Of a stretch of 52,582 nt of DNA, positions 23,439 through 32,889 are shown in pieces. Position numbers and translations under genes: made by a program. A model generated the notes under the pieces. That model saw only the letters and a list, made by a program, of their open reading frames with translations. It did no database searches and was not told the DNA's origin. Every line of letters begins with the position of its first letter. Within the stretch, counting starts at the first letter, position 1. The stretch spans positions 1-52,582 of the forward strand of contig JASLXG010000035.1 of the NCBI GenBank assembly GCA_030740435.1, in the 5' to 3' direction. This DNA is from Alphaproteobacteria bacterium (GTDB taxonomy: Bacteria > Pseudomonadota > Alphaproteobacteria > UBA2966).

Positions 23439-25109
23439 CTATGAATCCGGAACGGCGCGCTCGATGATGGCGTCGAAATCGAGGCCCGCCGGCAGGGCAC
23501 CGTAGGCGCCGGTCCAGCGCGAGCCCAGGCGTGAGGCGCAAAAGGCGTCGGCCACGGCGGCCGGGGCGTGGCGTACCAACAATGCGGCCTGCAAAGTGAT
23601 GGCCAATAATTCCGTCACGCCCCGGGCGCGCAGTTCCAGATCCTCGGGCCGGGCAAGCTCATCCGCCAGCGCCGCGGCGGCGGCATCGAGGGCGGCGTTG
23701 CCGCCACGGGCCGCCTCGAGCTCGGCCAGGATGGCCGGTACGGCGGCCTCCTCGCGCAGCATGGCGCGCAGCACGTCGAGGCACATGACGTTGCCCGAGC
23801 CCTCCCAGATGCTGTTGACCGGCGCCTCGCGGTAGAGCCTGGGCAGGATCGATTCCTCGATGTAGCCGGGACCGCCGTGGCACTCCATGGCCTCGAAGAC
23901 GTGCCCCGGCGCACGCTTGCAGATCCAGTACTTGCCCACCGCCGTGCCGATTCGCGCCAGCGCCGCGGCGCCTTCGTCGCCGGCGCGTTGGTCCATGGCC
24001 CGGGCCAGGCGCAGCGTCAGCACCAGGGCCGCTTCGGCCTCGAGGGCCAGGTCGGCCAGCACGTTCCGCATCAGGGGCTGTTGAAGCAGTTTCTTCTGGA
24101 ACGCCAGCCTGTGGCTGGTGTGATGCAGCGCCTGGACCAGCCCCTGCCGCATCAGCGCGGCCGACGAGAAGCAGCAGTAGAACCGGGTGCCCTGGACCAT
24201 GTCGATGATGGTGCGCACGCCCCTGCCCTCCTGGCCCACCATGACGCCCCAGGTGTCCTGGAGCTCCATCTCCGAAGACGCGTTGGAGCGGTTGCCGAGC
24301 TTATCCTTGAGGCGCTGCAGGAAGAGGTTGTTGCGCTCGCCGTCGGGCCCCCAGCGCGGCACCAGAAAGCAGGAAAGCCCACCGTCGGCATAGGCCAGCG
24401 TGAGGAAGGCGTCCGACATCGGTGCCGAGCAGAAGAACTTGTGGCCGGTGAGGCGGTATTCGGCGCCCTCGCCGGTGGCCGCGCCCAGCGGCCGAGCCCC
24501 GGTCGAATTGCTGCGCACATCCGAGCCGCCCTGCTTCTCGGTCATGAACATGCCCATGGTGGCACCGGATTTCTGCTCCACCGGAAAATCGCGGGGGTCG
24601 TAGGACGTCGACAACAGCCTGGGGATCCAGTCGTCGCCGACGCCCGGGCTCTGCTTAAGCGGCGGCACCACGGCATAGCTCATGGCCATGGGGCAAAGCA
24701 CGCCGCCTTCGGCCTGATTGAGCATGTAGGTGAGCGCCGCGTGCCCGACCTGGGCACCGGCCCCCTCGTGGCGCCAGGCGAAGTTCGGCACCTCGTTCTC
24801 GATGGCGAGCGCCATCAGGTCGTGATAGGCGGGATGGAACTCGACCTGGTTGATGCGCATGCCATGGCGGTCGAAGGCGCGGATTTCGGGCCCATGGCGG
24901 TTGGCTTGGTCGGCTTTCTCGAAGGTCCCGGCGGCGCCGGCGAGCTTGCCGAAGGCGGCCAGCTTCTCCCCCGCCCAGCCGCCGCCCTCGCGCTCCACGC
25001 CCTCGCGCAAGGCCCTGTCGTTCCGCCACAGGTCCTGGTCGCCGAGGTGGGGCGGCATGTTGGTGACTTCATGGGTGGGCAGGGTTGCCATCGGTTTGGC
25101 CGGGATCAT
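23439..25109 (-). CDS. aidB: AidB-like acyl-CoA dehydrogenase family protein
   Basis: 556 residues, the long AidB class rather than the ~380-residue catabolic dehydrogenases. N-terminal FHPAYHDLM and the FAD-domain motifs MFMTEKQGGSDVRSN and YRLTGHKFFCSAP are highly characteristic. HVFEAMECHGGPGYIEES and PVNSIWEGSGNVMCLDVLRAM complete the flavin-binding set. E. coli AidB is an alkylation-induced flavoprotein that binds DNA. An AGGAG Shine-Dalgarno precedes the ATG at 25107-25109. A methyltransferase gene follows upstream on the same strand after 30 bp, so the two may be co-expressed. Confidence 0.88.
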   Translation of the reverse strand: MIPAKPMATLPTHEVTNMPPHLGDQDLWRNDRALREGVEREGGGWAGEKLAAFGKLAGAAGTFEKADQANRHGPEIRAFDRHGMRINQVEFHPAYHDLMALAIENEVPNFAWRHEGAGAQVGHAALTYMLNQAEGGVLCPMAMSYAVVPPLKQSPGVGDDWIPRLLSTSYDPRDFPVEQKSGATMGMFMTEKQGGSDVRSNSTGARPLGAATGEGAEYRLTGHKFFCSAPMSDAFLTLAYADGGLSCFLVPRWGPDGERNNLFLQRLKDKLGNRSNASSEMELQDTWGVMVGQEGRGVRTIIDMVQGTRFYCCFSSAALMRQGLVQALHHTSHRLAFQKKLLQQPLMRNVLADLALEAEAALVLTLRLARAMDQRAGDEGAAALARIGTAVGKYWICKRAPGHVFEAMECHGGPGYIEESILPRLYREAPVNSIWEGSGNVMCLDVLRAMLREEAAVPAILAELEAARGGNAALDAAAAALADELARPEDLELRARGVTELLAITLQAALLVRHAPAAVADAFCASRLGSRWTGAYGALPAGLDFDAIIERAVPDS

Positions 25110-25139
25110 GGCGATCTCCTGGTTCCGGAACTGCCGGCG

Positions 25140-26009
25140 TCAGTCTACCGCATTATGCAAGACCGCCGCGGCGTAGTATTCGACGCCGCGCTTACCGGCC
25201 CCGAAAGCTGTCGCCGAAGCATCGCGCCAGCCCGCCGCCGCCAGGAAGGGCCCGAGCTCTTGGGGCCGGATGCTGAACGTCCAGGGCTCGCCCACGGCTC
25301 CCTGCAGCCATAGCATCAACCCGCTCCAAGGCCCGACGTCGGGCCGGCCGTCGGCGCCAGTGGGAATGTAGGTGAAGGCGATGCGGCTTCCCGGACCAGA
25401 GCCGGCGGCACATTGGCGAAAGAGTTCCGGCACCGCCTGCGGCGGCAGGTACATCACCAAGCCCTCGGCCACGAAGACGGCAGCGACACTGGAATCCCAC
25501 CCCGGCAGCTCGGCCAGGACCTCGGAAAGCTGCCGCTCCCCCAGATCCTCGGCGGCGAGCACCAGGTTGGGCCGCCGCCCCAGCGCCTCGATGCCCCTCC
25601 TCTTGAGGCGGGCCGTGGCCGGGTGGTCGATCTCATGGAAGCGTACCCCGGGGAACTCGGGCGCAAGCCGCCAGCCCAGCGTGTCGTAACCCGCGCCCAG
25701 CACCAGCACCTGGGTGGCGCCAGCGGCGATGCCGTCCCTCACTTGGCGCTCGCAAAAGGCCTTGCGCTGGCCCAGCGATGCGAACATGCCGGGCAGCATC
25801 CAGTCGAAGGCGTCGTAGAACGAAGCCATGCGCCGGGTCCGGGCCCAGCGCACGATCCTCTCGCTCACGGCACCGGAGGCGACCAGCAGTTTTTCCGTGG
25901 CTTCCACCGCTCCCGCGGGAATCACGGCCGCCATCCGGGGCTTGGCCGAAAGGGTGACGATCGCCATGGCGATCTTGAGCGCGGTCCGGCTGGGTTTCTG
26001 TTTGCGCAT
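25140..26009 (-). CDS. SAM-dependent methyltransferase, LCM (leucine carboxyl methyltransferase) type
   Basis: 289 residues from the ATG at 26007-26009. The SAM-binding motif I reads VLVLGAGYDTLGWRL, followed by HEIDHPATARLKR and FVAEGLVMYLPP, all typical of the TIGR00027/LCM family that methylates small carboxyl or unknown acceptors. The first 60 residues carry MAIVTLSAKPRMAAVIPAG. The acceptor is unknown. It lies 30 bp before the aidB-like gene on the same strand; an operon is plausible. Confidence 0.82.
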   Translation of the reverse strand: MRKQKPSRTALKIAMAIVTLSAKPRMAAVIPAGAVEATEKLLVASGAVSERIVRWARTRRMASFYDAFDWMLPGMFASLGQRKAFCERQVRDGIAAGATQVLVLGAGYDTLGWRLAPEFPGVRFHEIDHPATARLKRRGIEALGRRPNLVLAAEDLGERQLSEVLAELPGWDSSVAAVFVAEGLVMYLPPQAVPELFRQCAAGSGPGSRIAFTYIPTGADGRPDVGPWSGLMLWLQGAVGEPWTFSIRPQELGPFLAAAGWRDASATAFGAGKRGVEYYAAAVLHNAVD

Positions 26010-26116
26010 GTTGGTTCCGCCCCGGCTCGCCCCGCCGGGAGCAAGAGACGAGCTATATGTGGCGGCCGGGACGGCCGCTTTCAAGCGGCCCTGAAAGGTG
26101 GCGGAGAGCGGTGATA

Positions 26117-27082
26117 TCAGCCCGACCCTGCCGCCCGGTATTCGCTGAGCGAGCCGGAATGCATGACCCGGCCCATCAGCGGCCGGCCGACGATGTCTTC
26201 GGCCAGTCCGGCGGCTGCGATCAGGGCGTCGAGATCGATGCCGGTCTCAACGCCGAGCTCGTGGCAGAGGTGCACCATGTCTTCGGTGCAGATGTTGCCC
26301 GCGGCGGCGCGGTTCTTGTGGCGGGCGAAGGGGCAGCCGCCGAGGCCGCCGATGGAGCTGTCGAAATGGCGCACGCCCAGCTCCAGCGCGGCAAAAACGC
26401 AAGCCCCGCCGAGCCCCCGGCTGTCGTGCAGATGGAGACCGACTTCCAGTTCCGGATAGGCCTCGCGGACGGCGCCGATGCGTGTCCGAATGCTGTGCGG
26501 ATCGGCCCAGCCCATGCTGTCGTCGAGGTCGATGCGGGGCAGCGCGCGGCCCTGTTGGCGGCACAATTCGACGGTGTGGCGGACTTCCTCCATGACGTCG
26601 GAAAGCGGCACCTCGCCCTCGAAATTGTCGCCGAACGCCGACAATACGTAGACTTGCTCCAAGGCGACCTGGTGGCGGTCGTAAAGTTCGGTCCACTGCT
26701 GCAGGCGGGCGCGGGCTTCCTGTTTGCTGCAATTGTTGTTGGCCAGACAGAATCCGTTGGAGGCGTAGAGCACGACGGAACCCAGGTGGTCGACCTGGGG
26801 CACCTCGAGGGCTTGTTCGAAACCCCAGGGATTGAGCGCCAGCGCCGTATAGCGGGTACCGGGACGTTTTCTGATGGCGGCGAACAATTCCCGGCTGTCG
26901 GCCATGGTCGGCACCAGCTTGGGATTGACGAACGAGGCGGCCTGGATGCGCGAGACGCCGGCCGCGGCGATTGCTTCGATAAGCGCCACCCGCTTCTCGA
27001 GGGGATACTGGCGGCTTTCCAATTGAAAGCCTTCGCGGGGGCCGTGTTCGTGAAAAATCACGCTGCCTGGCAGATCCGACAT
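26117..27082 (-). CDS. Hydroxymethylglutaryl-CoA lyase family protein
   Basis: 321 residues, a TIM-barrel lyase. HEHGPREGFQ (10-19) is the RDG-type metal/substrate motif with Asp replaced by Glu. HLHDSRG supplies two metal-ligand histidines. The C-terminal loop GLGGCPFARHK..GNICTED carries the catalytic Cys of HMG-CoA lyases. The family splits 3-hydroxy-3-methylglutaryl-CoA or related acyl-CoAs into acetyl-CoA and a keto acid. Asp-to-Glu in the first motif suggests a related substrate. A 25-codon remnant sits 15 bp upstream. Confidence 0.8.
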   Translation of the reverse strand: MSDLPGSVIFHEHGPREGFQLESRQYPLEKRVALIEAIAAAGVSRIQAASFVNPKLVPTMADSRELFAAIRKRPGTRYTALALNPWGFEQALEVPQVDHLGSVVLYASNGFCLANNNCSKQEARARLQQWTELYDRHQVALEQVYVLSAFGDNFEGEVPLSDVMEEVRHTVELCRQQGRALPRIDLDDSMGWADPHSIRTRIGAVREAYPELEVGLHLHDSRGLGGACVFAALELGVRHFDSSIGGLGGCPFARHKNRAAAGNICTEDMVHLCHELGVETGIDLDALIAAAGLAEDIVGRPLMGRVMHSGSLSEYRAAGSG

Positions 27083-27097
27083 GGGCGAAGGCCTCCC

Positions 27098-27175
27098 CTA
27101 CCCCGCCGCTTTCCGCATGGCACGGCTGATGACTTCGTGGCTGGGCGGGTTTGCCAACGGCTTGGCGGGGATCAT
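27098..27175 (-). pseudogene. 25-codon deletion remnant of an acyl-CoA dehydrogenase/AidB-type gene
   Basis: An ATG at 27173-27175 with a well-placed GAGGAAA opens a short frame ending in TAG at 27098-27100. The first 15 residues (MIPAKPLANPPSHEV) parallel the AidB-like N-terminus at 25.1 kb (MIPAKPMATLPTHEV). The last residues (VISRAMRKAAG) parallel the exact C-terminus of the acyl-CoA dehydrogenase ending at 28553. The junction is in frame. It looks like the two ends of a longer gene with its middle deleted, now lying as an upstream reading frame 15 bp before the HMG-CoA-lyase-like start. Confidence 0.6.
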
Positions 27176-27333
27176 CGCGGTTTCCTCGATCACGGGGCTG
27201 CTCGAGGCAGTCTACCCGAGATTTCCCGGATGGCCGTCATATCGCTGCCCGGCCCGGCCGCCCGTAATCTTGAATCCGGGCGTCGCGAGGCACAGTTATG
27301 AAGCGTTCCTGGCTAAATGACGGGAGAAACATC

Positions 27334-27579
27334 ATGGATACCCGGTCTGCGACAGCCTTTTTCAAGTGGTGCACCATCATCAACGTCGCCCTGCTGATCC
27401 TATCGATCATCATGATCATCGCGCTCTCGGATTTTGTATACCTTTGGCACGGGCAAATGTTCCACCTCTCGCGCGAGGCCTTCGACGTGGTCCTCTATGC
27501 CTTCCTCGGGCTCTACAAGATCGCCATTCTGGTCTTCAATCTGGTTCCCTACGTGGCGCTGCGGATCATCGCGAGATAG
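27334..27579 (+). CDS. DUF6868-type small membrane protein
   Basis: 81 residues from the ATG at 27334 (GGGAGA upstream). Two transmembrane helices: WCTIINVALLILSIIMIIA and FLGLYKIAILVFNLVPYVAL, connected by a loop with YLWHGQMFHLSREAFD. The pattern W-H-G..F.LS.E.FD and the ending LVPYVALRI match DUF6868 proteins. The function is unknown. It stands alone between a divergent HMG-CoA-lyase-like gene and a nitroreductase. Confidence 0.72.
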   Translation: MDTRSATAFFKWCTIINVALLILSIIMIIALSDFVYLWHGQMFHLSREAFDVVLYAFLGLYKIAILVFNLVPYVALRIIAR

Positions 27580-27697
27580 CCCCCAGATCCCCCAATCCTG
27601 CCGCCTTTTGCCTGGTGTGCAGTTGCTACCGTGGGGTGACAACCATAGGGTAAGATGAGGGTAACGCATTCGACGCCATAGCCATCGGGACGAAGCG

Positions 27698-28537
27698 ATG
27701 AATATTTCCGTGCCAAAGGGACAGTTGAAATCGGCAGCTCTGGCCAAGCGATACGGCCCTGATGCCATTCCTGCCGCGGGTCCCTGGAACGAGCATATCG
27801 AGCTGCTGCTCTCGCATCGCTCGATCCGGGGCTACAAGTCCGAGGCCTTGCCCGAGGGCACGCTCGAGACCTTGATCGCGGCGGCGCAGTCCGCCGCCAC
27901 CAGTTCCAACATGCAGACCTGGTCGGTGGTCGCGGTGAAGGATGGTGCCACCAAGGCGGCGATGGCGAAACTCGCCAACAACCAGAAACACATCATGGAG
28001 TGCCCGCTATTTCTGGTCTGGCTGGCCGATGTTTCGCGCCACCAGCGGCTCGGCGCCGAAGAAGGAATCGAGCTGGAGGTCATCCCCTACCTGGAGACCT
28101 TCCTGGTAGCCGCCATCGATGCCGCGCTGGCGGCCCAGAACGCGGTGGTGGCAGCCGAATCGCTGGGCTTGTCCACCGTCTACATCGGCTCGCTGCGCAA
28201 CGACCCGATCCAGGTCAAGGAATTGCTGGGCCTGCCCGCCAGCTGCATGAGCATGTTCGGCCTGTGCGTCGGATATGCCACCGCCGATGTCACCAACGAG
28301 GTGAAACCCCGCCTGTCGCAGCCGGCTGTTCTCTTTCGGGAGAAATACGGCAATCCGGACGAGCCTCGGCTGCGCGCCGCCTACGACCAAAAGATGGCCG
28401 ACTTTTCAGGCCGCCACGAGATGGCGCAAAGCACCTGGACCGAGCGTGTGATCGACCGGCTGGGAGCGATTTCAGCAATAAGCGGGCGCGAAAAACTTTC
28501 CCAAATTCTGAAGGATATGGGCTTCCCGCTGCGCTAA
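27698..28537 (+). CDS. Nitroreductase family (NfsA/FRP-like) FMN oxidoreductase
   Basis: 279 residues. The FMN-phosphate motif HRSIRGYKSEALPEGTLE (about 39-56) and SAATSSNMQTWSVVAV place it with oxygen-insensitive NADPH nitroreductases of the NfsA/Frp type. AAESLGLSTVYIGSLRNDP and GLCVGYA are further family landmarks. It reduces nitro compounds or quinones using FMN. The physiological substrate is unclear. It is convergent with the acyl-CoA dehydrogenase with a 15-bp gap. Confidence 0.87.
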   Translation: MNISVPKGQLKSAALAKRYGPDAIPAAGPWNEHIELLLSHRSIRGYKSEALPEGTLETLIAAAQSAATSSNMQTWSVVAVKDGATKAAMAKLANNQKHIMECPLFLVWLADVSRHQRLGAEEGIELEVIPYLETFLVAAIDAALAAQNAVVAAESLGLSTVYIGSLRNDPIQVKELLGLPASCMSMFGLCVGYATADVTNEVKPRLSQPAVLFREKYGNPDEPRLRAAYDQKMADFSGRHEMAQSTWTERVIDRLGAISAISGREKLSQILKDMGFPLR

Positions 28538-28552
28538 GGAGGCGCCGGCGGA

Positions 28553-29707
28553 TTACCCCGCCGCCTTCCGCATGGCGCGGCTGATGACCACGTTCTGAAT
28601 CTCCGTCGTGCCATCGACGATTTGGGCCATCTTGGCCGCCGCCAGGTGGCGGGCCAAAGGGTAGTCATGGCTGTAGCCGGCGGCGCCCATGACCTGCATG
28701 CAATCGGCCAGGCGGGCAAGGCAGATGCGGGGGGCGAACTTCTTGGCGTGGGCCGCCGCCAGCGGCGCCCTCGGATCGCCGGCGTCATGCAGCCGCCCGG
28801 CCTCGACTGTGAGCAAGCGCGCCGCCCGCCAGTCGGTCTCGGCGTCAGCCAGCATCCACTGCAGGCCCTGGAAGTCGGCCGTGGCCTGGCCGAAGGCGCG
28901 GCGCTGCATGGCATACGAGAGCGCCGTGTCGATGCCTGTTCGCAACATGCCGCAGCAGCCGGCGGCCACGATGATGCGGGCGATATCGATGCCAAAAAGC
29001 GCCGCCTTGAAGGCCTCGCCCGGCGCCAGAAAAAGATCGGCCTCGCCGATCCGGCAATCCTCGAAGCGGAAGCCACCGACGCCGGCGGCATGGCAGCCCA
29101 TCATCTCGTAGGTAGGCCCGCGTTTCACACCCCGGGTATCGGCATCGACCAGAAAGCAGGCGATGCCGCGCCAGCCGGCCGCGGGGTCGGTCTGGGCATA
29201 GACCGAAAGCACTTCGGCCGTGACGGTATTGGTGATCCAGGCCTTTTCGCCGTTCAGCACCCAGCCCTCGCCGTCACGCTCGGCCCGCGTGGCGATCGCC
29301 GCCGCATCGCTGCCGCTGCCGGGTTCGGTGAGCAAAAAGGCGCCGATGCGCCGGGCCGCCAGCATATCGGGCAGAAAGCGCCGGCGCTGTTCGTCGCTGC
29401 CGTTACGGGCGATGGAGCCGGCCAGGTTGTTGTGCACCACCAGGCCGAAGGGAAAACCGAAGTCGACCGCCGCCAGTTCCTCGACGACCCGGGCCATGGC
29501 GCTTATACCGAGGCCGCTGCCGCCGTCGGCTTCCGGCACCACCAGGCCGCAAAGCCCGGCCTCGGCCGCCGCTTTCGTGGTCTCCAGCGGCACCTCGCGC
29601 GTCACCGCCCAGCCCGGCGCCTTGGGCGCTATTTCGTCCCGGGCGAAAAGGCGCGCGCGTTCGACGACGGCGCGTTCGGTCTCGTTCAGATGGGCATCCA
29701 TGTCCAT
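28553..29707 (-). CDS. Acyl-CoA dehydrogenase
   Basis: 384 residues from the ATG at 29705-29707 (GAGGAAG Shine-Dalgarno). FAD/substrate motifs: FLLTEPGSGSDAAAIATRA, NGEKAWITN, RRAFGQ..DFQGLQWMLAD and the C-terminal QVMGAAGYSHDYPLARHLAAAK. The ending DGTTEIQNVVISRAMRKAAG lacks a clear catalytic Glu in the usual loop, where YSHDYPLAR occupies it. The residue at this position is therefore worth checking. Part of a minus-strand pair with paaY (10-bp gap). The substrate is unknown; a role in CoA-linked aromatic or fatty-acid oxidation is inferred from neighbours. Confidence 0.85.
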   Translation of the reverse strand: MDMDAHLNETERAVVERARLFARDEIAPKAPGWAVTREVPLETTKAAAEAGLCGLVVPEADGGSGLGISAMARVVEELAAVDFGFPFGLVVHNNLAGSIARNGSDEQRRRFLPDMLAARRIGAFLLTEPGSGSDAAAIATRAERDGEGWVLNGEKAWITNTVTAEVLSVYAQTDPAAGWRGIACFLVDADTRGVKRGPTYEMMGCHAAGVGGFRFEDCRIGEADLFLAPGEAFKAALFGIDIARIIVAAGCCGMLRTGIDTALSYAMQRRAFGQATADFQGLQWMLADAETDWRAARLLTVEAGRLHDAGDPRAPLAAAHAKKFAPRICLARLADCMQVMGAAGYSHDYPLARHLAAAKMAQIVDGTTEIQNVVISRAMRKAAG

Positions 29708-29717
29708 GTCGCTTCCT

Positions 29718-30329
29718 CTACTCGACATTTGGTTTTTCATGCAACGGCCGGATGCTTTCGTCCCACCGGGCGCTGGGCCGGTCGGCCTCGATCTCGCTAA
29801 GCGGCTCACAGGCCACCAGGCCTTGCCAACAGCGCCGGGCCAGCCATTGGTACTGGGCCGTGCCGCGGGATTTTCGCGACACGTCGTCTTCGCTGAGTTC
29901 GCGCACCACCCGGGCCGGAATGCCGGCCGCCAGGCTGCGGGGCGGGATCTCGTCGTTGCCCTTGACGAAGGCGAGCGCGCCGATGAAGCAGTCGTCGCCG
30001 ACCTGGGCGCCATCCATGACCACGGCGTTCATACCCACCAGCACGTTGGTCCCGAGCCTGCAGCCGTGCAGCACCACGCCGTGGCCGATATGGCAGTCCT
30101 CGCCGACCTGCGTCTCGGCGGCCGGGAAGCTATGCATGACGACGTTGTCCTGGGCGTTGGAACCGCCACCGATGACAATGCGGCCATAATCGCCCCGCAG
30201 CGAGACTCCGGGACCGATGTAGCAGTGCGGCCCGACGATGACATCACCGATCAGCACGGCCCGGGGATGCAGGTAGGCCGAGGGATCGACCACCGGGACG
30301 ATGCCCTCGAAGGCGTAGACGCTGGCCAT
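29718..30329 (-). CDS. paaY: PaaY-like gamma-carbonic-anhydrase-fold protein
   Basis: 203 residues from the ATG at 30327-30329 (GGAGAG upstream). Left-handed beta-helix hexapeptide repeats span about 10-150. GRIVIGGGSNAQDNVVMHSF, GEDCHIGHGVVLHGC and VGMNAVVMDGA carry the three metal-binding histidines of gamma-carbonic-anhydrase homologues. The C-terminal QYQWLARRCWQGLVACEPLSE matches PaaY, a thioesterase that clears dead-end CoA esters in phenylacetate breakdown. It is divergent from paaG, as in other paa clusters. Confidence 0.88.
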   Translation of the reverse strand: MASVYAFEGIVPVVDPSAYLHPRAVLIGDVIVGPHCYIGPGVSLRGDYGRIVIGGGSNAQDNVVMHSFPAAETQVGEDCHIGHGVVLHGCRLGTNVLVGMNAVVMDGAQVGDDCFIGALAFVKGNDEIPPRSLAAGIPARVVRELSEDDVSRKSRGTAQYQWLARRCWQGLVACEPLSEIEADRPSARWDESIRPLHEKPNVE

Positions 30330-30459
30330 TATTTCTCTCCGCATGGGGACCGCCTGAAACTAGGGCGGCGGCAAGGGCGGCGCAACCGCTGGCGTTGCCC
30401 CCGCCCGGCCCGGCGATTATTGTGAGCAACCCTTGCCCTAGACCACTCTCGGGAAAATC

Positions 30460-31254
30460 ATGGACTTCGAAACCATCCGCTTTGAAAGCAACGACGGCGT
30501 TGCCGTCATCACGCTCAACCGGCCCGACAGCCTCAACGCCTTCACCGACGCCATGCACGCCGAGCTGCGCCACGCCATGGACGCCATCGAGGGCGACGCC
30601 GATCTCCGTGCCCTGGTCATCACCGGCGCCGGACGGGCCTTTTGTTCGGGTGCCAATCTGGCCGGCGTGGCCGGGAAAATCGCCAAAGGTGCCGAACTAG
30701 ACGCGGCCGCCGTCCTGGATGACGACTACCACCCATTGATCAAGCGCCTGCGCGCCCTGGAGCTGCCGGTCATCGTCGCCGTCAACGGCATCGCCGCCGG
30801 GGCGGGCTGCAATTTCGCCCTGGTCGGCGATATCGTGCTGGCCGCGCGTTCGGCCGAATTCATCCAGGTTTTCGTGCGCATCGGCGTCATTCCCGATGCC
30901 GGCGGCACTTACTACCTGCCCCGCCTGATCGGGCCGGCCCGGGCCCGGGCGCTTTGCATGCTGGGCGAGCCCTTGCCGGCCGAGAGGGCCGCCGAATGGG
31001 GCCTTATCTGGAAGTGCGTCGACGACGAGGCGCTGATGGACGAGGCCATGGGCCTGGCCCGGCGCCTGGCCAAACAGCCCACCCGGGCCATCGCCATCAT
31101 GAAACAGGCGCTGGAGGTCTCACTCGACAACGACATGGCGGCACAACTCGACGTCGAGCGCGACAGCCAGGTCGCCGCCTTCGCCACCGAGGATTTCCGC
31201 GAAGGCGTGACGGCCTTTATCGAAAAGCGCAAAGCCGTCTTCACGGGGCGCTGA
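30460..31254 (+). CDS. paaG: Phenylacetate-pathway enoyl-CoA hydratase/isomerase
   Basis: 264 residues, crotonase fold. LNRPDSLNAFTDAMHAEL, the oxyanion hole VNGIAAGAGCNFALVGDIVLA, and the catalytic Asp in IGVIPDAGGTYYLPRL match PaaG. This enzyme isomerises the ring-epoxide-CoA to the oxepin-CoA. The immediately following paaI, paaJ and paaK support the pathway assignment; generic 2-cyclohexenyl-type enoyl-CoA hydratase is the alternative. The ATG follows a GGGA-containing site. Confidence 0.85.
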   Translation: MDFETIRFESNDGVAVITLNRPDSLNAFTDAMHAELRHAMDAIEGDADLRALVITGAGRAFCSGANLAGVAGKIAKGAELDAAAVLDDDYHPLIKRLRALELPVIVAVNGIAAGAGCNFALVGDIVLAARSAEFIQVFVRIGVIPDAGGTYYLPRLIGPARARALCMLGEPLPAERAAEWGLIWKCVDDEALMDEAMGLARRLAKQPTRAIAIMKQALEVSLDNDMAAQLDVERDSQVAAFATEDFREGVTAFIEKRKAVFTGR

Positions 31255-31255
31255 G

Positions 31256-31671
31256 ATGCCGGATACTACCGACACTGCTTTCAAGATCCACACCGCCGGC
31301 GGCCTCCTCGGCATCAGCCTCGAAGAGCCCGGCCCGGGCCGGGCCGTGACGCGCATGACGGTGCGCGAGGACATGCTCAATCAGTACCAGTCTCTGCACG
31401 GCGGGTTTCTCTTCACCCTGGCCGATTCCGCCTTCGGTTACGCCTGTAATTCGGCGGCGCCGATCTCTGTGGCCATCGAAGCAACCATCGCCTTCCGACA
31501 GGCCCCAACGGTCGGCGACCTGCTCACCGCCGTCTGCGAGGAACGCTCGCGCTCGCGCCGCACCGGCGTTTATGATGTCACCGTGAGCAACCAACATGGC
31601 GACATCGTGGCGCTCTTTCGCGGCACCTCGTACCGCGCCAAAGTCGTCGACAGCCCGGAGGGACCAACCTC

Positions 31672-31675
<4 letters not shown>
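31256..31675 (+). CDS. paaI: PaaI hydroxyphenylacetyl-CoA thioesterase
   Basis: 139 residues, hotdog fold. The catalytic stretch QSLHGGFLFTLADSAFGYACNS (HGG then D in LADSAF) is nearly diagnostic for PaaI. It begins 1 bp after the paaG stop and its end overlaps paaJ by 4 bp, so the three are translationally coupled. The enzyme hydrolyses non-productive hydroxylated phenylacetyl-CoA esters. Confidence 0.92.
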
Positions 31676-32880
<1,205 letters not shown>

Positions 32881-32889
32881 GGGCCAGCC

